Below are positions 1 to 13,500 of a stretch of 64,000 nucleotides of DNA, one piece after another. Under the pieces are notes generated by a model, which ran no database searches, was not told where the DNA came from, and saw only the letters and a list, made by a program, of their open reading frames with translations. Position 1 is the stretch's first letter, and each line of letters begins with the position of its first letter. The position numbers were made by a program, and so were the translations under genes. Source of the DNA: Haemonchus contortus (lineage: Eukaryota > Nematoda > Chromadorea > Rhabditida > Trichostrongylidae); contig LS997566.1 in assembly GCA_000469685.2 (NCBI GenBank), positions 24,078,432-24,142,431 of the forward strand, given 5' to 3'.

Positions 1-1927
1 TACATTTTCCAAACGTCAGGTCAACTGTGAAGCAATGACTTCCTCGATGCTATTATATTTATTTATTTTGTATAAAACAATGTAATGAAGATTCGTGTTA
101 AGGCAGTTATTACTCGTTATCTCAGCTGAATTCCGTTAGACAGCAAAAGCTCTAGACACGTAGAACTGTTTCTCTTTTCTAATGTTCAGGAATGCTGAAT
201 ATGGTCGAAATGGAGTCCGCCGGGGTGAAAAAAAATCTCGAATTCCTAAGGATCCGTTACAGCCATTGAGGTGCCCTCAATTGACCAACCGAAACTCGCG
301 CGAGGATGAGACTGAGGGACGGAGGATTTGGTCGTATCGGCTCATTGCTTTCACCGTACGCATCAACGCTTGCCCTATTTCTTAACTCCCCGATCAGAGG
401 ATGGGAATGTTTGGCCGACCCCGTTCGGCAGGTTCCTTCAAATTTCTTTGCCTTGTACCATGACTCATATCATGCATATTATATATCCACTACATTCCTT
501 CATGTTCTGCAGATTCCCATGCTCTCACTCACTGTTGAGGAACTTGGTCTCCCTATCCGTCATGCAACTCCTTCGCTTCTTCCTTGAACGAAATGGTTTC
601 CCTCTGTTGACCTATTCGTGTTTTTGATGATACTATGTCTGAGAGACCATTGCAGCGGCAAGGTCATCGTCACCGCTACAATAGACTTTTGTGCTTGACA
701 CTGTCCATAAATCGAAAGGTTTTCCAGAGCATTTTGTCTTGAACGCCTTACCAGGTCTAAACTTTCTTTCAGCCATGATACTTCACCGGCTTATCCTGAT
801 GTGGGCGGTTATAAATATTCAAACAGGCAAGTTCCACTTTGGTGAGAAGTTTGGGGAATTTTTCTCTTCACTTTAATAAAGTAGTATAGATAGTGTAGTA
901 ATAGTCGTAAAGATTATTATCATCTAGAGACCGAATTCAAAGTTCTTGAAAGGCCTCATTCATGGATAGGCTACAGTAGTAGTAGCGGTTGACAAGAAAT
1001 GTCCATTGAAAATCGAAATGCAGTCATATACAGTCACAGTTTACGACCTCACGCCGAGGATGCTGACGCTCCCCTTTAATTTTCCACAGCAGTCAGTACA
1101 ATACTGCTACTAATTCGTGGTCAACCGATGGTTTGCGACGGGTTAATCTGCCAGAAAGCGTCGCTTCGCCATGACTTCAGCTAATTTTCCAGCTAAGAGA
1201 AAATGAGAGATTAGAAAGCTCCGCTCATGAGAATTCCGAACCCAGTATAAAGCATCGATTTTCTCCAAAAATTCGCCTTCATTTCCAAGAAAGTTTAAGG
1301 TCGAATGAAGATATTCGCGACATTGCAAGTCATCGCTTCAAATAGACGTTTGCTCTTCACTTTCCCCTTTATTAAAAATTAATATAAAATAGTGAAAAAA
1401 AATTAAAATTTTCAGTGTATCTAGAATCCCTATAAGTAGAACTTTCCGTGATCTTGTTTTCACTTCCATTGGAACCTTTCAGCAGAACCTATGGTGAAAC
1501 GACGGTCCGTGGCGGATTAATCCGTTGCAAACAGTCGCTGGCATTATTGTGCGTAGACTGGTTTATACTTCTGCTTGAAATGTGTACTGAAGCAATGAAG
1601 TGATTGGCACTGTAAGTATTGAATGAGCAGTGCGTGAAGGGCTTTGCCCTCCCCAGGAGGTGTGCCTTGGTTTTTCATCGGATTGATATTTGAAGAACAT
1701 TACATGGAGCAAATATTCTCACACACATCCCATCATTACGACTTGATGAATGATTTATCCCCTGCCGGGCTTCTGTACAAAACGTAATCAAACGTTTTGT
1801 TTCCTGCCAAGATCTGAGCCCGAACGGAAATCTTTCTTGTGCGTTCATGCACTCGTGGAGGTCCTTTCATTCTATCGTGCGCCGCTGTCCCGTTGCGACC
1901 TTTCGCCCCCATCAAATCCCAACTCAC
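1..1927. other. No supported gene
   Basis: Only short ORFs (under about 100 codons) with no recognisable domain, no convincing splice-site pairs and no repeat match elsewhere in the window were seen here. Probably intergenic or intronic. Confidence 0.5.
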
Positions 1928-2111
1928 CGAATATTTTCTGAAATTCTGCCTTTTTGCCCTTTTGACTCCATTGTACAACGAGGTAAGCCAACACTGTGTC
2001 GTCGTCAAAACTAGCTATTGGAGGAATGTCAGAAATGAGCCTTTGAACCTGTCCGATGGTTTCAGAAGAAACGCCCAGGCATTTTGTGAGTAAAGAAAAG
2101 AAGTGGCGTTG
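1928..2111 (-). CDS. Candidate exon, unrecognised protein
   Basis: An open frame of about 61 codons on the minus strand ends at a good 5' splice site (TTCG then GTGAGT, exon end 1928). The peptide has balanced, protein-like composition (residues such as CLGVSSETIGQVQ and FDDDTVLAYLVVQW), unlike most spurious ORFs nearby. I see no ATG and no clear AG acceptor in frame at its upstream end, where a TGA lies at 2112-2114. The family is not recognised, and no partner exon was found. It could be one exon of a gene extending to either side, or an exon fossil. Confidence 0.3.
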
Positions 2112-3370
2112 TCAGTCAGATTATATTTCACAGAAACCATTGAAGTGGATGTGAGCTAAGCACACTGACGTACCCTTGCATTTACCCACAACTTGATCGC
2201 TCTTCCACCCACTGCTTCGCTATGGTCTGGGAACGGGTTGCGTTACAACTATATAATTGCTTATGTTTAGAAGTTACAACAGGAAAGGTTCCGTCGAATG
2301 CTGCACGTCATCGCTGCTCAAACCGTACTTTTCATCAGCCCTCTGATATCACAAAATCGACATTTTCTCTTCATACTCCTCAGCACTTCGGGAAATACCT
2401 CGCAGAAAGGGACTTAAATTCGCCCACATCAAGACTACGGAGTTGCCTAACACTTCGTAATTAAAAAGTCAAAGTTTAATCAGTCAAGTAGTTGTCGTAG
2501 TCAGACAGGACATTTTATGTACTTTAGAGACTCAGAAAACCCATCCATCCTGAGGTCCTGCCCAGAGCCGGCACTTACATTTGACCACGGGATTTTAGGA
2601 GTGTTAGGGTCGATGCACACACCCTTATTGATGCCGTAAGTTTGCAAAGATTTTCGAATTAAGGTTTCCTTTTACTATATGGTTGGTGAGAGCAGAATAA
2701 CCTATCGTAAAATTTGTGATAAACCACTAGGACCCTTTTCTTGATGAATAAATCGACCTGGTAGCACCAAATATGTGATTTTCTAGCTGGAAACGTACTG
2801 TTGAAGTGACAAGGGAGCTGATTAACTCGGCAGAAAGTTGAAGCAACAGCTTTCATTAATGCTTTCATTATCGGGTTCTTGTACGATTGTTACCAAGGAT
2901 TCGTCGGGACCATTCAGAGCCCTCAAGGAGCCTACATATTCACAAGTACATAACACATGAGAAGTTCTGAATCAAAGTGCCTCTAGGCAGGACGATCACT
3001 GAAAGTTTTATAATGAGCACTAAGTGAGCACTAGTAGACGAAACGTTTAAGAAAAGAAAGGTTCATCATATGAAAACCGCTTGGGGTTCTCAAGAAGTAG
3101 AGTTTTGAAAAAAATAAATGCAGTGGTTTGCAAGGGAAGAACTCAAAACCGTCACAGTGGATGTAGTGACACAATTTGGTTTGAAGTTGGTAACAAAAAG
3201 AGCAAAACCCACTGGAAATTCTCTGTCGGGGGACGAGGGGAGTTTGTATTATTTCTCTTTTATTCATTGATCATGACACCATCGAAAAAGGACACGCCCT
3301 CCCATCAATTTTTTGGGAATTCTAGCAAATCTGAAATTTTAAACTTTGAGCCTTCAATGGGTATGGATGA
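2112..3370. other. No supported gene
   Basis: AT-rich sequence with scattered short ORFs in all frames. No domain, repeat family or splice-consistent exon was recognised. Confidence 0.45.
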
Positions 3371-3545
3371 ACTAGCGGCAGGTGGGTACAGTATGGTCCA
3401 GGCATCGAATCCCGGATTGACACACTTAGCCCAACTAAGCCTCTCATTCCTCAAGGGTGAGCTAATTGGTCGCAAACTTGTCTGGCAGAATGGAAGCACT
3501 GACCTGTTCATCGCCTGTACACTGACTCAGGATTGGTCAACGTAA
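3371..3545 (+). repeat. tRNA-derived SINE, copy a (diverged)
   Basis: Contains a pol III B-box-like word (TCGAATCCCGG, about 3404-3414) followed by the body shared with the other copies: a stretch on the pattern TAGCCCAACTAAGCC, then a GTCTGG segment, GCACTGACCTG and a CGCCTGTACA end. It aligns by eye with the better copies at 20193-20420 and 13757-13950. Boundaries are approximate. It is the most diverged of five copies. Confidence 0.55.
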
Positions 3546-4584
3546 GTTATTCTGCAAGCCAAACAAGTATGTAGATCACCAATACGATTCTGAGCAAAAG
3601 TCGAATGTGAAGGTGTATCCTAAAAGCACTGACTCTGTTGCCGAAAAATCAGAGGGCTTCAGACACAGCCTTCAATTGGAAAATCGGTGGCGAAAAGGGA
3701 GTAATCAGGTCCCAATGGCCAGCCAAGGCAAGCCGTCCGGAAATTTCTTGGTCTGAAAGAAAGCATTCCGTGGGGGCCTACCTTTTGATACACCGTAACG
3801 CCGACCGCAGACATCAGAATACTATCAGATCAGTGGATGATATTCAGTTAGCAATATGAGCATCATAGCTGTATCTATGACACTACGTTTCAGCTTAGCC
3901 CAACTCTACAAAATTTCGGTGTTACCAGGAGGGAACCGAAACATGATCTTGCTGTTGAACGCTGTACATCAGATAAGACGCATGGTCACCAAACGTGAGA
4001 AGAATCTTATAACAAAGCTGGTCATAGGCTCACTCATTGGCCTATTTCTTGCTACATAGCACTCGCATTCACACATTCACAGGCCTGCTGGCCAGATAAA
4101 AGAAGGCAACTAAGGATACCTTAAAATCGCTTCGACATCTATTGCCCGTCCCCTTCCAATAAAAGTGTCAAGGGCCACAGATTTTCTTCACGTGGTACAA
4201 GATTACCTGCTTTAGTTCCTCGACCTAGTACATTCCAATTGGTTTCACTGGGTAGCTTACTTTTTGTGTGGATACGATACTTTATTTATGCCATTTCATA
4301 TGTTTCATGAGTCCCTTACTTACTATTTCCCTACAGACTTTGGGGAGGTGTATTTCAGCTATCCCTAAACAAGAAATCGATGATCAGCAGTCTCACGAAA
4401 ATTTTTTTAAATTTCCTGAAAAATAGCGAGATTTACAATCCCATTGTTCAACTCTACTTCCCACTTCTGCTGTTAATCTTAATTCCGAAGTGGGATATTA
4501 AACAGTGTAGTGGTGATATCAGGAAGAATTACAAGCAATCTCAGCCCGTATACGCTTACTTTTTTAAAGCCTTCAATACTTCAG
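3546..4584. other. No supported gene; probable 5' flank or intron of the MAM gene
   Basis: The next exon (4585) starts with an incomplete codon, so at least one exon of the MAM gene lies upstream, here or further left. I could not identify it. Short ORFs at 3638-3859 and 3856-4059 have no recognisable features. Confidence 0.4.
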
Positions 4585-7500
4585 TACGAGCCTGCCAACC
4601 TCCTCTTGGAGCACCTCAAGCTGCTGCTCCTTTCAATCGTGCAGTCAATGGTCAGTTTGGCCAACAACAGCAAGCAGCCTATATTCCACAGAATCACAGT
4701 GAGTTCTCTAACCAAATCCAATTCAAATGCCGGGTACACGTACATTCCCATATGTTCATTGTTACAGGAACAGAGCAGAATTCACGTTCTCTCGAGCCAA
4801 TCAGTGTTGGTATCGAGCACTCGAATTCGATTGCAGAGCCAACGTCATTGCAACACGATCAAAATTTCACTCCTTATCCAGGCTATATTCCTCCTCCTCC
4901 TCCCCCTTCAATGTCCGGTCTTCCCACACTGCAAGGAGAGGCCACCCCGGTGAGTAGATTGCCGTTAGCTATTTCGTAAGAGAAATTTCCCTTTCTTCAC
5001 ATATTCTTCTAAGGAATCGCCTTAGGAGTATTTCCAAAAACATAATGCGACCAAGTCTTTTCTTTCAGACTTTTCACTATACTTTTCAGTACCCTTTAGT
5101 TTTAGTAGACCAAGACTTTTCAGAATCCCTTTAGCGCTAGCCCGATTGGAATGCCCTCACTTGATTTCGTCGGCAACTCAGTTATTTCTTCTTCGTCACA
5201 GGATCAAGGTCAGCTCAAAGACAATAAAGACCATAAGCTCAGCCCAATTGCGAAGTTGTGATTCACACATTTCAACACTTTCCAGTTCCAATATGTCCGG
5301 TTGAACTGCGATTCATTTCTGATTTTATCGCTTGCATCCAGTCGCAACCTTTCGTACCGAGTAATGAGGTGTCGTTGAGCTGCGACTTTGAGGATGGTTC
5401 ATTCTGCAGGTTTGTCCGTTCCAAGCTAGTGATAGTGACCACCAATTCAACCTGTTGCCTGTCACCCCTCATCTTAATTGAATAGGCCACTTTTTGAGGT
5501 CAGATACAATGCAGAAAGGGTTGAAAATTTGTAAGTATAGTGACGGTTAGCATATTCCCTGCTTCCTTCACCCCTCCGTCGACGAACTTCAGTGATGTCC
5601 GTGTTCCCTATTGCCCTGGATGGGCAGCTATCAGTAGTATCGAACTTTGAGGCACTAATTTACCCTTTACTGCACCACTTTGTCGAGAATGGGCTGCTCG
5701 CATCCTCTCGTCATAAGGGTATGTGTACGGACGTGCTTCCGATGATGCGCGCGGCAAATTGCGCGGCGAAGTTCGTAACGATTTGAACTTTTGCGCCTAC
5801 CATTGGGGCCCAAATGTGAAGTTGAGTAGATTAGAAGGATCATCTGACTCTACTAAGTTGCTCTACTTTGAGTTTGTGCTCCAAAAATTGGCGTCAGAGT
5901 CGTACAAATCATCACGAACTTCTCCGCGCAAGTTGCCGCGCGCATCCTCGGACGCACGTTCGTACCGTCCCCCCTCGTCATAAAGATGCCTAGCGCTCGC
6001 GCCACAGGCGCCGGCGCCAAATGGAGCTGGGTCACATTTGAACGTGGATACCGTATTTACTCCGCATGGTAACTATTCACATTCATGGTAATATGTGGCC
6101 CTAAAGAGGGCCGTTGGGTCAGTTATTGGGTTGTAACATAAGTTCGTAGAGTTTTTTCACAAAGACTTGTTTGAACCAAAAAACAATAATTACAATAATA
6201 AATTAACCAATGATGTATCCTCCGTTACTGCTCACGACCTCCTCCCATCTCTCGATCAATTCGTTGTTGTCGTTTCGCCAAAAATCGGCCGGTCTAGTGT
6301 CGAAAAAGTTGTTGGGCCAGTCTTCAAGATCCTGTTGGCCATCGAAGGTAACAACCCTCTTTTGGTTTGACAGGGAGCGGAAAAGGTGATAGTCGGTAGG
6401 TGCAAGATCCGGATAGTACGGTGGATGCTGAAGAACCTCCCACTCAAGCTCTTGGAGTGCTGTTCTGACGACTTGAGCAATATGGGACCTGGTGTTGTCG
6501 TGGAGCAAGATGACTTGACCTCGTCTATACGTTCTTTTCAGCTTCCCAGTGCACCATGCCTACCCAGTCCCACCAAACGCGGATCATGTCCTTTTCTTGG
6601 GTGAAGATCTTGCTTGACTCTGGGCTTCGGCGCCTTTCCTGGGGCCACCCACACCTTTCAGTAGACACACCTAAGACACCTTTCCCGTACACACTGCATA
6701 TGTCCGGAGCGATTTTGGCTGCTTTTTGACCTCGACAAAAAGTAAAGAGAAGCAGATGTCGAAGATGCTAACTTTTTCTTAATGGATATCCCCTTTAAGA
6801 GCCCGAAAAAAGACGAACAATTAAATTATCCTAAAAACATACAAAACAATTTCGTATAGGAGAAGGAGCTCTTTCGAGTGGATGTATACACTTTGCTGAA
6901 AAACAAAATAAGTCGTTGTAAAATAACTCTAACACAAAACTCTACGAACTTATGTTACAACCCAATATGTTGGTCTTAGAACTTAATGGATGACGTTCAA
7001 CACGGAAAAGTTTTCGCAATATGCTGGAAGAAGTTGCTCGAACGGATGCTCCTCAAAGGAAGCTCCCAATAGGTTAGGATCTTCGCACTGATGCCAAGCT
7101 CTAATGACTTGGTTTGGAAGGATCCAAATTCACGGAGCCAAAAGTAGACAGTTGCAAAGATGGTAGGCTCCGGAAGTTTCGAGTTTGCAATAAGCTTCAG
7201 TGCCAAACGGACACTGAAGCTTTTTTGCACAGGCGGGCTGAAGGCTTCGTTCCTTCATCCGTCCTACAGGCGCGTTTATGGCAGATCCATACTGTCTCGA
7301 ATGTTGGATCCAGAGCATATTGGGCACACTGGCACTGCCTGTAGACCTTGGCTCCGTAACCATGCTCGAAAGTCGTTAACGTTCAGTTTCAGCTTTACAA
7401 ACGAGTCCAACCACTTGAAATCCTTCAACTCCATCATGCGAATATGGCGATGCACACCGTTGAGAGCCATGTTTGATGCAAATGAGAAATCCATGAGTCT

Positions 7501-10500
7501 GGCAACGCATTATTTGATTTTGGCGGCAAAATGCTCCATCAGTTTTGGCGCGCACTCTAGCAACGTCCCATGGGAATGTCGCGCAGAAAAGCGTAGCGGG
7601 GCGCCAGGCGTTTTCATGACGAATGAATGCGACATTCTTGTTCTACGGGTCAAATGACCTTTCTAGGCAAGTTTCTAGCCGGTTTCATCTTCTTGAAAAA
7701 AAAATCGATGGAAATCCGGCCCATTCTCGAGGAAGTCAGGCAGTAAAGGATAAATAGTGCTTTTTTGCCTTTATGACATAGAATCCCGGTTCTGCGCTCC
7801 CTAGCCGCTCTGGAGAATTCCGTGCAGTATACTATTTCCTGCACATACGTTTACATACCACGTAGTAACAACTATATCCCCAGAGAAACCCTATCCATTT
7901 AATGAAATCGGCACACCAAATCGCGAAGCAATATACAGTAGCGCTCAAAAAACTTCGGTGAAATGCTTCTTCAGCCGTACTTTTCAGTCGTTACTTTCCT
8001 AGTGGATCGAATCATGCGAAATTTCAATATGTGTAGCATGGGTGTGTTGTGAATACTTACTTCTATTGACCTGCATTCCGATCATGCTCCAGATATACTA
8101 AAGAGCTTGAACTCAAAATCAACTGGTCAATCAATTCTCATACTACGACGCTCTCTTGGCTTATTCTCGGAATTGAAGTTGTGCCTCTCTAATATGCTCA
8201 ATTTGTAACATGCATTTCCAGATTTCAACCCACGTCCTCACTTTTCCGAATCGGTAAGCTACCTCTGCCCTCTCATTATGCCACTCTTGCCGAGCTCTCT
8301 GGCAGAACAGTCGTACATCAACCTCGACGGAATTTCGCTTTCATTCTTGCCCAGCAGGTATGAGGGGCTTTCCGTCAATCATATACCAATCCACTCCCGG
8401 TGATAATAATCTTACAATATCAGTTATCGTTTTACAGCCACTAAGAGAAGAGGAACTGGTCATTACTGCACCTATCACCTGCCAGCGTGACGCTGGATTT
8501 CTCAGATTCAAGTAGGTGTACTTCCTTTTCAATTTCTACTCATGAATTCGTGAGCTGGGATGGCCTTTTGCTATTTTATGCTTCCATAACTCTGACAAAT
8601 GGCTCTGAAATCACCTAGAAAATGCGTTACTTCATAGCCCCATAGGAATCATTTACTCTGCGGTATCCGGCGCTATTCGTACTCCATAGGTAACAATCTA
8701 GCTTTTGAGAGTTCTGATAACAACTTATCAAGCGTCGTCAACGATCAGCTTGATGGGAGATCAGGCACAGTCCACGATACTTCTAAGTACCCACTTCAAG
8801 TTAAGTAATGAAAGGGCAGGGTAGTGCACCAAAGACGAAGACATCGCATTAATCCGCAAAATTGGCGAATTGGAGGGTCCCCATAACTGTTATAGCTAAA
8901 GTCTGGGGTTGTGCGAGATTATGACGACGGAGGCATTATTTGAACGAGATTTCAACCATGTGCAATCGCGTAAAGAGCTGGCTATAGTAGGCCAAATGTC
9001 AAATAATAATAGGTCATGTATTAGGGTTTAGAGCCAGGAAAAATCAGCTTCTTGTGTGTTCACCATATATGCTCCGATGCAAATGAAACACTCTTTAAAG
9101 GCACAGTTCACTATAATTTTAAGTAATCTAGGTTATGATGAAGAATGGAAGATAAGATGAAAAATAATGCGATGAAGGCGAAAAACTGCATGAACCGGTG
9201 TTTCTAAACTGGAAAAAAAAAGTTCGCAAACCCGTAAAAAAGGGGCTGGACGAGAATGAGACTAAAAAAATGAAGAAGAGCGGGGTGTTCGGACGTGCTA
9301 TACAATGTGTCTCACTGCGTACGTGTGGGTCCTGGTGGGAATAAAAGGCTATGGTAAGCAAAAATTCATTCACTTGTAAGCATAAGTAAACAAAAAACCC
9401 TAGTAACAACGAAATTAGCTCACCTTTCAGTCTTTAGGAGTAGGAATTTAAAAAAAGGATCGCGGCAGCAAAAAGAATAACAGAAGAAAAAAGAATGGGA
9501 GGAAAACATCGCCTCATCACTTGGCGATCAGCTGATTGTGTGTTGGTCCTAGAACGAATAATTGCAATCTGTATCGTCTCGAACTCGTTTAAGGTAATAT
9601 CGATCGAGATTCGGAAAGGCCGCGCGAGCCAGTAACAGGGCTTCCACTATGTCCTCTCCGTCGAGTTCTTGAGCGCGAAGGGGGCCTTTCTATTACCCTT
9701 CGGGGCTACTGAGTATTCCTAGGGGAGGAACTCAGTGAGCATTTTCATCGTGAACCGTTCCTATAAAAGGCCGTTGAAACAAGATCATATATGAGGGTCG
9801 CTTACGATCTAGGCCGTCTTTCCTGGTTGTGTGCTCTTTTCGCCGCAAGAGATCCGTTCCAGTGGGCAATCATGAAAAACATTTTTGTCGTGATTTTGTA
9901 CATTTTCTCCAGCATAAAAAACCTCCCATTCAGCTATTGGCTAATTGGAGATCAATCAGCTACGGTTAAAGTCTGTACTCAAGATATCCAGGCCAGATCA
10001 TGTACCAAGGTGAGCTCATTTGCGACATTGGTTTAATATGATTATATTCGCTGCATGTTTTTTCTTTGCTGAATTTAAATACATTTCAGTCCATAGTTTA
10101 TACGGAGACGTCGTTGGTGGCAGTGGAGGTCGTACATCCACAAGCGGAAATGTTTGACGTAGAAATTATCATCACCAACGTAACTCAACCAACACTCTTC
10201 GTACTCGATGACATCGATTACAAGGCCAACTTATGTGAAGATTCTCAACCGAGCGTGAGCTTTTTGAGTAGATCATATCATCAGGGTATTCGAACTCGAC
10301 GAATCAGGTCTTCAATAGGGTATACCTGTAGGTCCTTGTACCCCGACTGCAATGCTCATTGTTCTATTTAGCTGTGAGGGGTGCGTATAGCTCTCTAGGA
10401 CATGTTCCTGACAATGAAGATCATGTCTTCTGGAAGATTTCGTTTTTGCAGCGCTTCCCAGACAGAGAACTGGTAGGCGCTTCAAATGCCCTGTTCAGTT

Positions 10501-13500
10501 TGAGGAACACTAAGTAAGTAACATAATACCATTTTCTCGACACTTCCTTATACCTTGTCTGACTATGAAATTTGCATCAACTGTAGAAGTTTTTGGTATG
10601 AAGCCAAACTGCTTCTGTGAGATCGAAGCGACCTCACCCACCTATGAGACCGCTAGCCGCTTTTATTGTTTCATGTCTGAACCCACGGTTGCTGATGCAT
10701 TCCGCCATCGCCCTACTGTTTAGGATATGTACGGATCTCCCTTCCATCCTAACTTTCCGAAGAGATGACCATTTCTTTTAACAAAAATATGAGCATATAG
10801 TAAAAACACCAGCAAAAATTGTTTCGCTTTAAAATTCCAACGTTCTACGAAGACATGACGGCGGAAGAAAGCGCTATTTTACTGCTTAGCGCTCTTCCAG
10901 CTCCAGCTGCTTTAGGGAGGTTGCTGACACATAGCGGCTTTTTTGCACCTATTGCATTTCTATACAGTTCTATTCATTTCCTTTCAAAGATATTCTACTT
11001 AGCTCAGCTGAAGGAGCAGCAAAGCGTGGACTTATTCAGCACTGACTCAAACCAATCGAGGAGAGTTCGGATGCAGTAGCACTGTCTTCACCTTAATAAT
11101 GAGCTTTCAGAAATTGACAGATCGTTGAAATCTAGAAGGTGTAAAAAATTTGGGTGTGGAATCGGGAGCTTACTGCCCAGCAGGGAAAAAAAGGAAGCTA
11201 GACGATCAGATTTCTAATACCATGGAAGAGAAGGGCAATCTCCCAATCACAACGAACCGTCGAAATAGTTCGTCTAAAGACCTATGGGACCTAGCTGACT
11301 TCCCTTGTATGCAATCCCTTCGTGTTAAGTGCCAATATGATATTTGATAAATAAATTGTTGAGCTGCCAAACAGCAATCCACTAGGAAATCAGAGCAGAT
11401 GTTCTGCCCTTGAACTCTGCAACACTCTTCAGGTATACCTTTGCAGGCAAGCGAGAACCAAAGAGACCAACGAGATGATGCGAATCTTGATGATGAAGGT
11501 GGCAACGCAGTAGGAGAAAACCAAAGTGCTGATGGGGCCATGAAGAATGACGGTGAGATTTGAAGAAATCCAATGGCCTGAGTGCCATTATGTAATATTT
11601 TCGTGTTTTGTAGAAGTTTTCTCTCCGGGTAAACCTACAGAGCAATTCAAAATCGACTGATGACCTTGTGTGTTCGAGATTTGATAGTAAGACCCATACT
11701 GCTGTTGTTGGATTTCGGATGGCGCATGTACTCCCTCGACAGGATCAAAAAGAGTTGAGAGGGGGCATTGTCAACTTACAAACTTTCATGCATAAGAAAT
11801 GTACAAAAGTGATGCACATGGTCTTCCACCACTTTGGAGCTTACCTATACTAAACAGAGTTTGGCAAACGAGGCGGTTCCAAAACTAAACCCTTTGGGTG
11901 TCAGAAGGCTTTTTCTCCCCCCCCCCCCCTTGGAATTCTACTCGCATTCGAAACCTGGTGCTTCCCATCAGGAACTGAATTTAAACTGTTACTGTGGACT
12001 GATCACCCAAGACCAAGGCATCAGCTCTATATGAAAATGTCAGAGGCTATATACGGCTACGAAAATTCCGACTTGCCCCAACCCTACCATTCCAGGTTAC
12101 TGAGTCTTGACCTTATTTTGCGTGGCGTGAGTTGGGTACCAACATTGAGTCCACTCGTGATATCTAGCAACTTCTCCCCTCGAAATAGTTCTGCACGTTT
12201 TCATAATCCGAATTAATTCAGAGGGCACCCATTCGAACCAGGTCGATGAGTTCTTGCCAGAGTTATCGGCATGCCAGCTGCTTCCGTGCGATTTCACCAA
12301 CGACAGTTGTGGATACCGCAATTATCAAAATGAAACAATGAGGTGGTGCCAAAAAATGAATATATGGTAATTGCTCTTGAAAGATATGCTTTTAGCTTGG
12401 TCGATTGGCAGTTGGGAAACCACAGAGTCGATAATGTATCTGGCGATGGCAAGGGAGATCAGGAGGCTAATGGAGGTGGGTATATGCTACAGCCTTCCAT
12501 CTTCTCGATCACAAGAAAAATCAGTAGCAACTCTCTGTTCTTTGAACACCAGGTTCATAGGCACGTATGTACAAAAGTGTAGAGTAACATCTTGTACCCT
12601 TTCTCCCTTTCTTTGTGTTTCACACGTATGAACCTACATATGCTGCTTTGACATTCACCATGAAATTTCATGACTTTGCGGTGGTCACGCTCGACACCCT
12701 CTAGTTCACGATAAAAATAATTTCTGAGCTCTCCTCTTAGGAATGTCCAGTGGCCCCCAAGAGTAACAGGAAGGACGCTGTCGAGTCTCGAAACTCAGCA
12801 ACTAGGGCATGTGGGAGGCCCAATACCGGATCGCCCGGACTTCCCGCCCTCTATCGGTGTCACGTCAGACGAGTGTCGAGGTGATACAGATCGTAATATT
12901 CGTTCTAGGACCCACACACAATCAGCTGATCGCCGAGTGATGAGGCGATGCTTTTCTCCCATTCCTTTATTTTCTGCCATTATTTTTGCTGCCGCGATCC
13001 CTTATTTAATTTCCTACTCCTAGAGGCTGAGAAAGATTAGCTATTTTTGTTGTTACTAGGGTTTTTTGGATTGAATGAATCCTTGCTTACCACAATCAAC
13101 TATTCGCGCCAGGACCCACGCGTTCGCAGTGAGACACATTGCATAGCTCGTCTAACCGCCCTACTCTTCTTCATTTTTCTGGTCTCATACACGTCCAGCC
13201 CCTTTTGAAGGTTTTTTCGTAATCCTTCTAGACTTTGAAAACACCGGTTCGCTCAGTTTCTTCGCATTCATCATACTATTTTCCATCTTATCTTCTATTT
13301 TTCGTTATAATCTGGATTACCCAGAATTATCGTGAACCGTGCCTTCAAGCATGCAAGGCTCATTGATTAGGGTATTATTGAGGTTTACGCTCGCTCCAGT
13401 CTCGTATTCCGGCAATCCATGAAAGAGAATTACGTCGAGCATAGGAAATCCGCAGCTGTAGAGAGCCAAGTGTGGTTATCGCCATCAAAAAGAAGCGGAA

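Noticed and set aside
5288..5485. ORF read straight through 5409 as coding
   Set aside because: The MAM reading continues in the exon at 8222 after a splice at 5409; the read-through peptide loses the domain pattern.
10451..10515. Possible MAM-gene exon (acceptor TTTGCAG, donor GTAAGTAA)
   Set aside because: The opposite strand of this stretch is a LINE reverse transcriptase remnant, and the phase does not connect to the exon at 11433.
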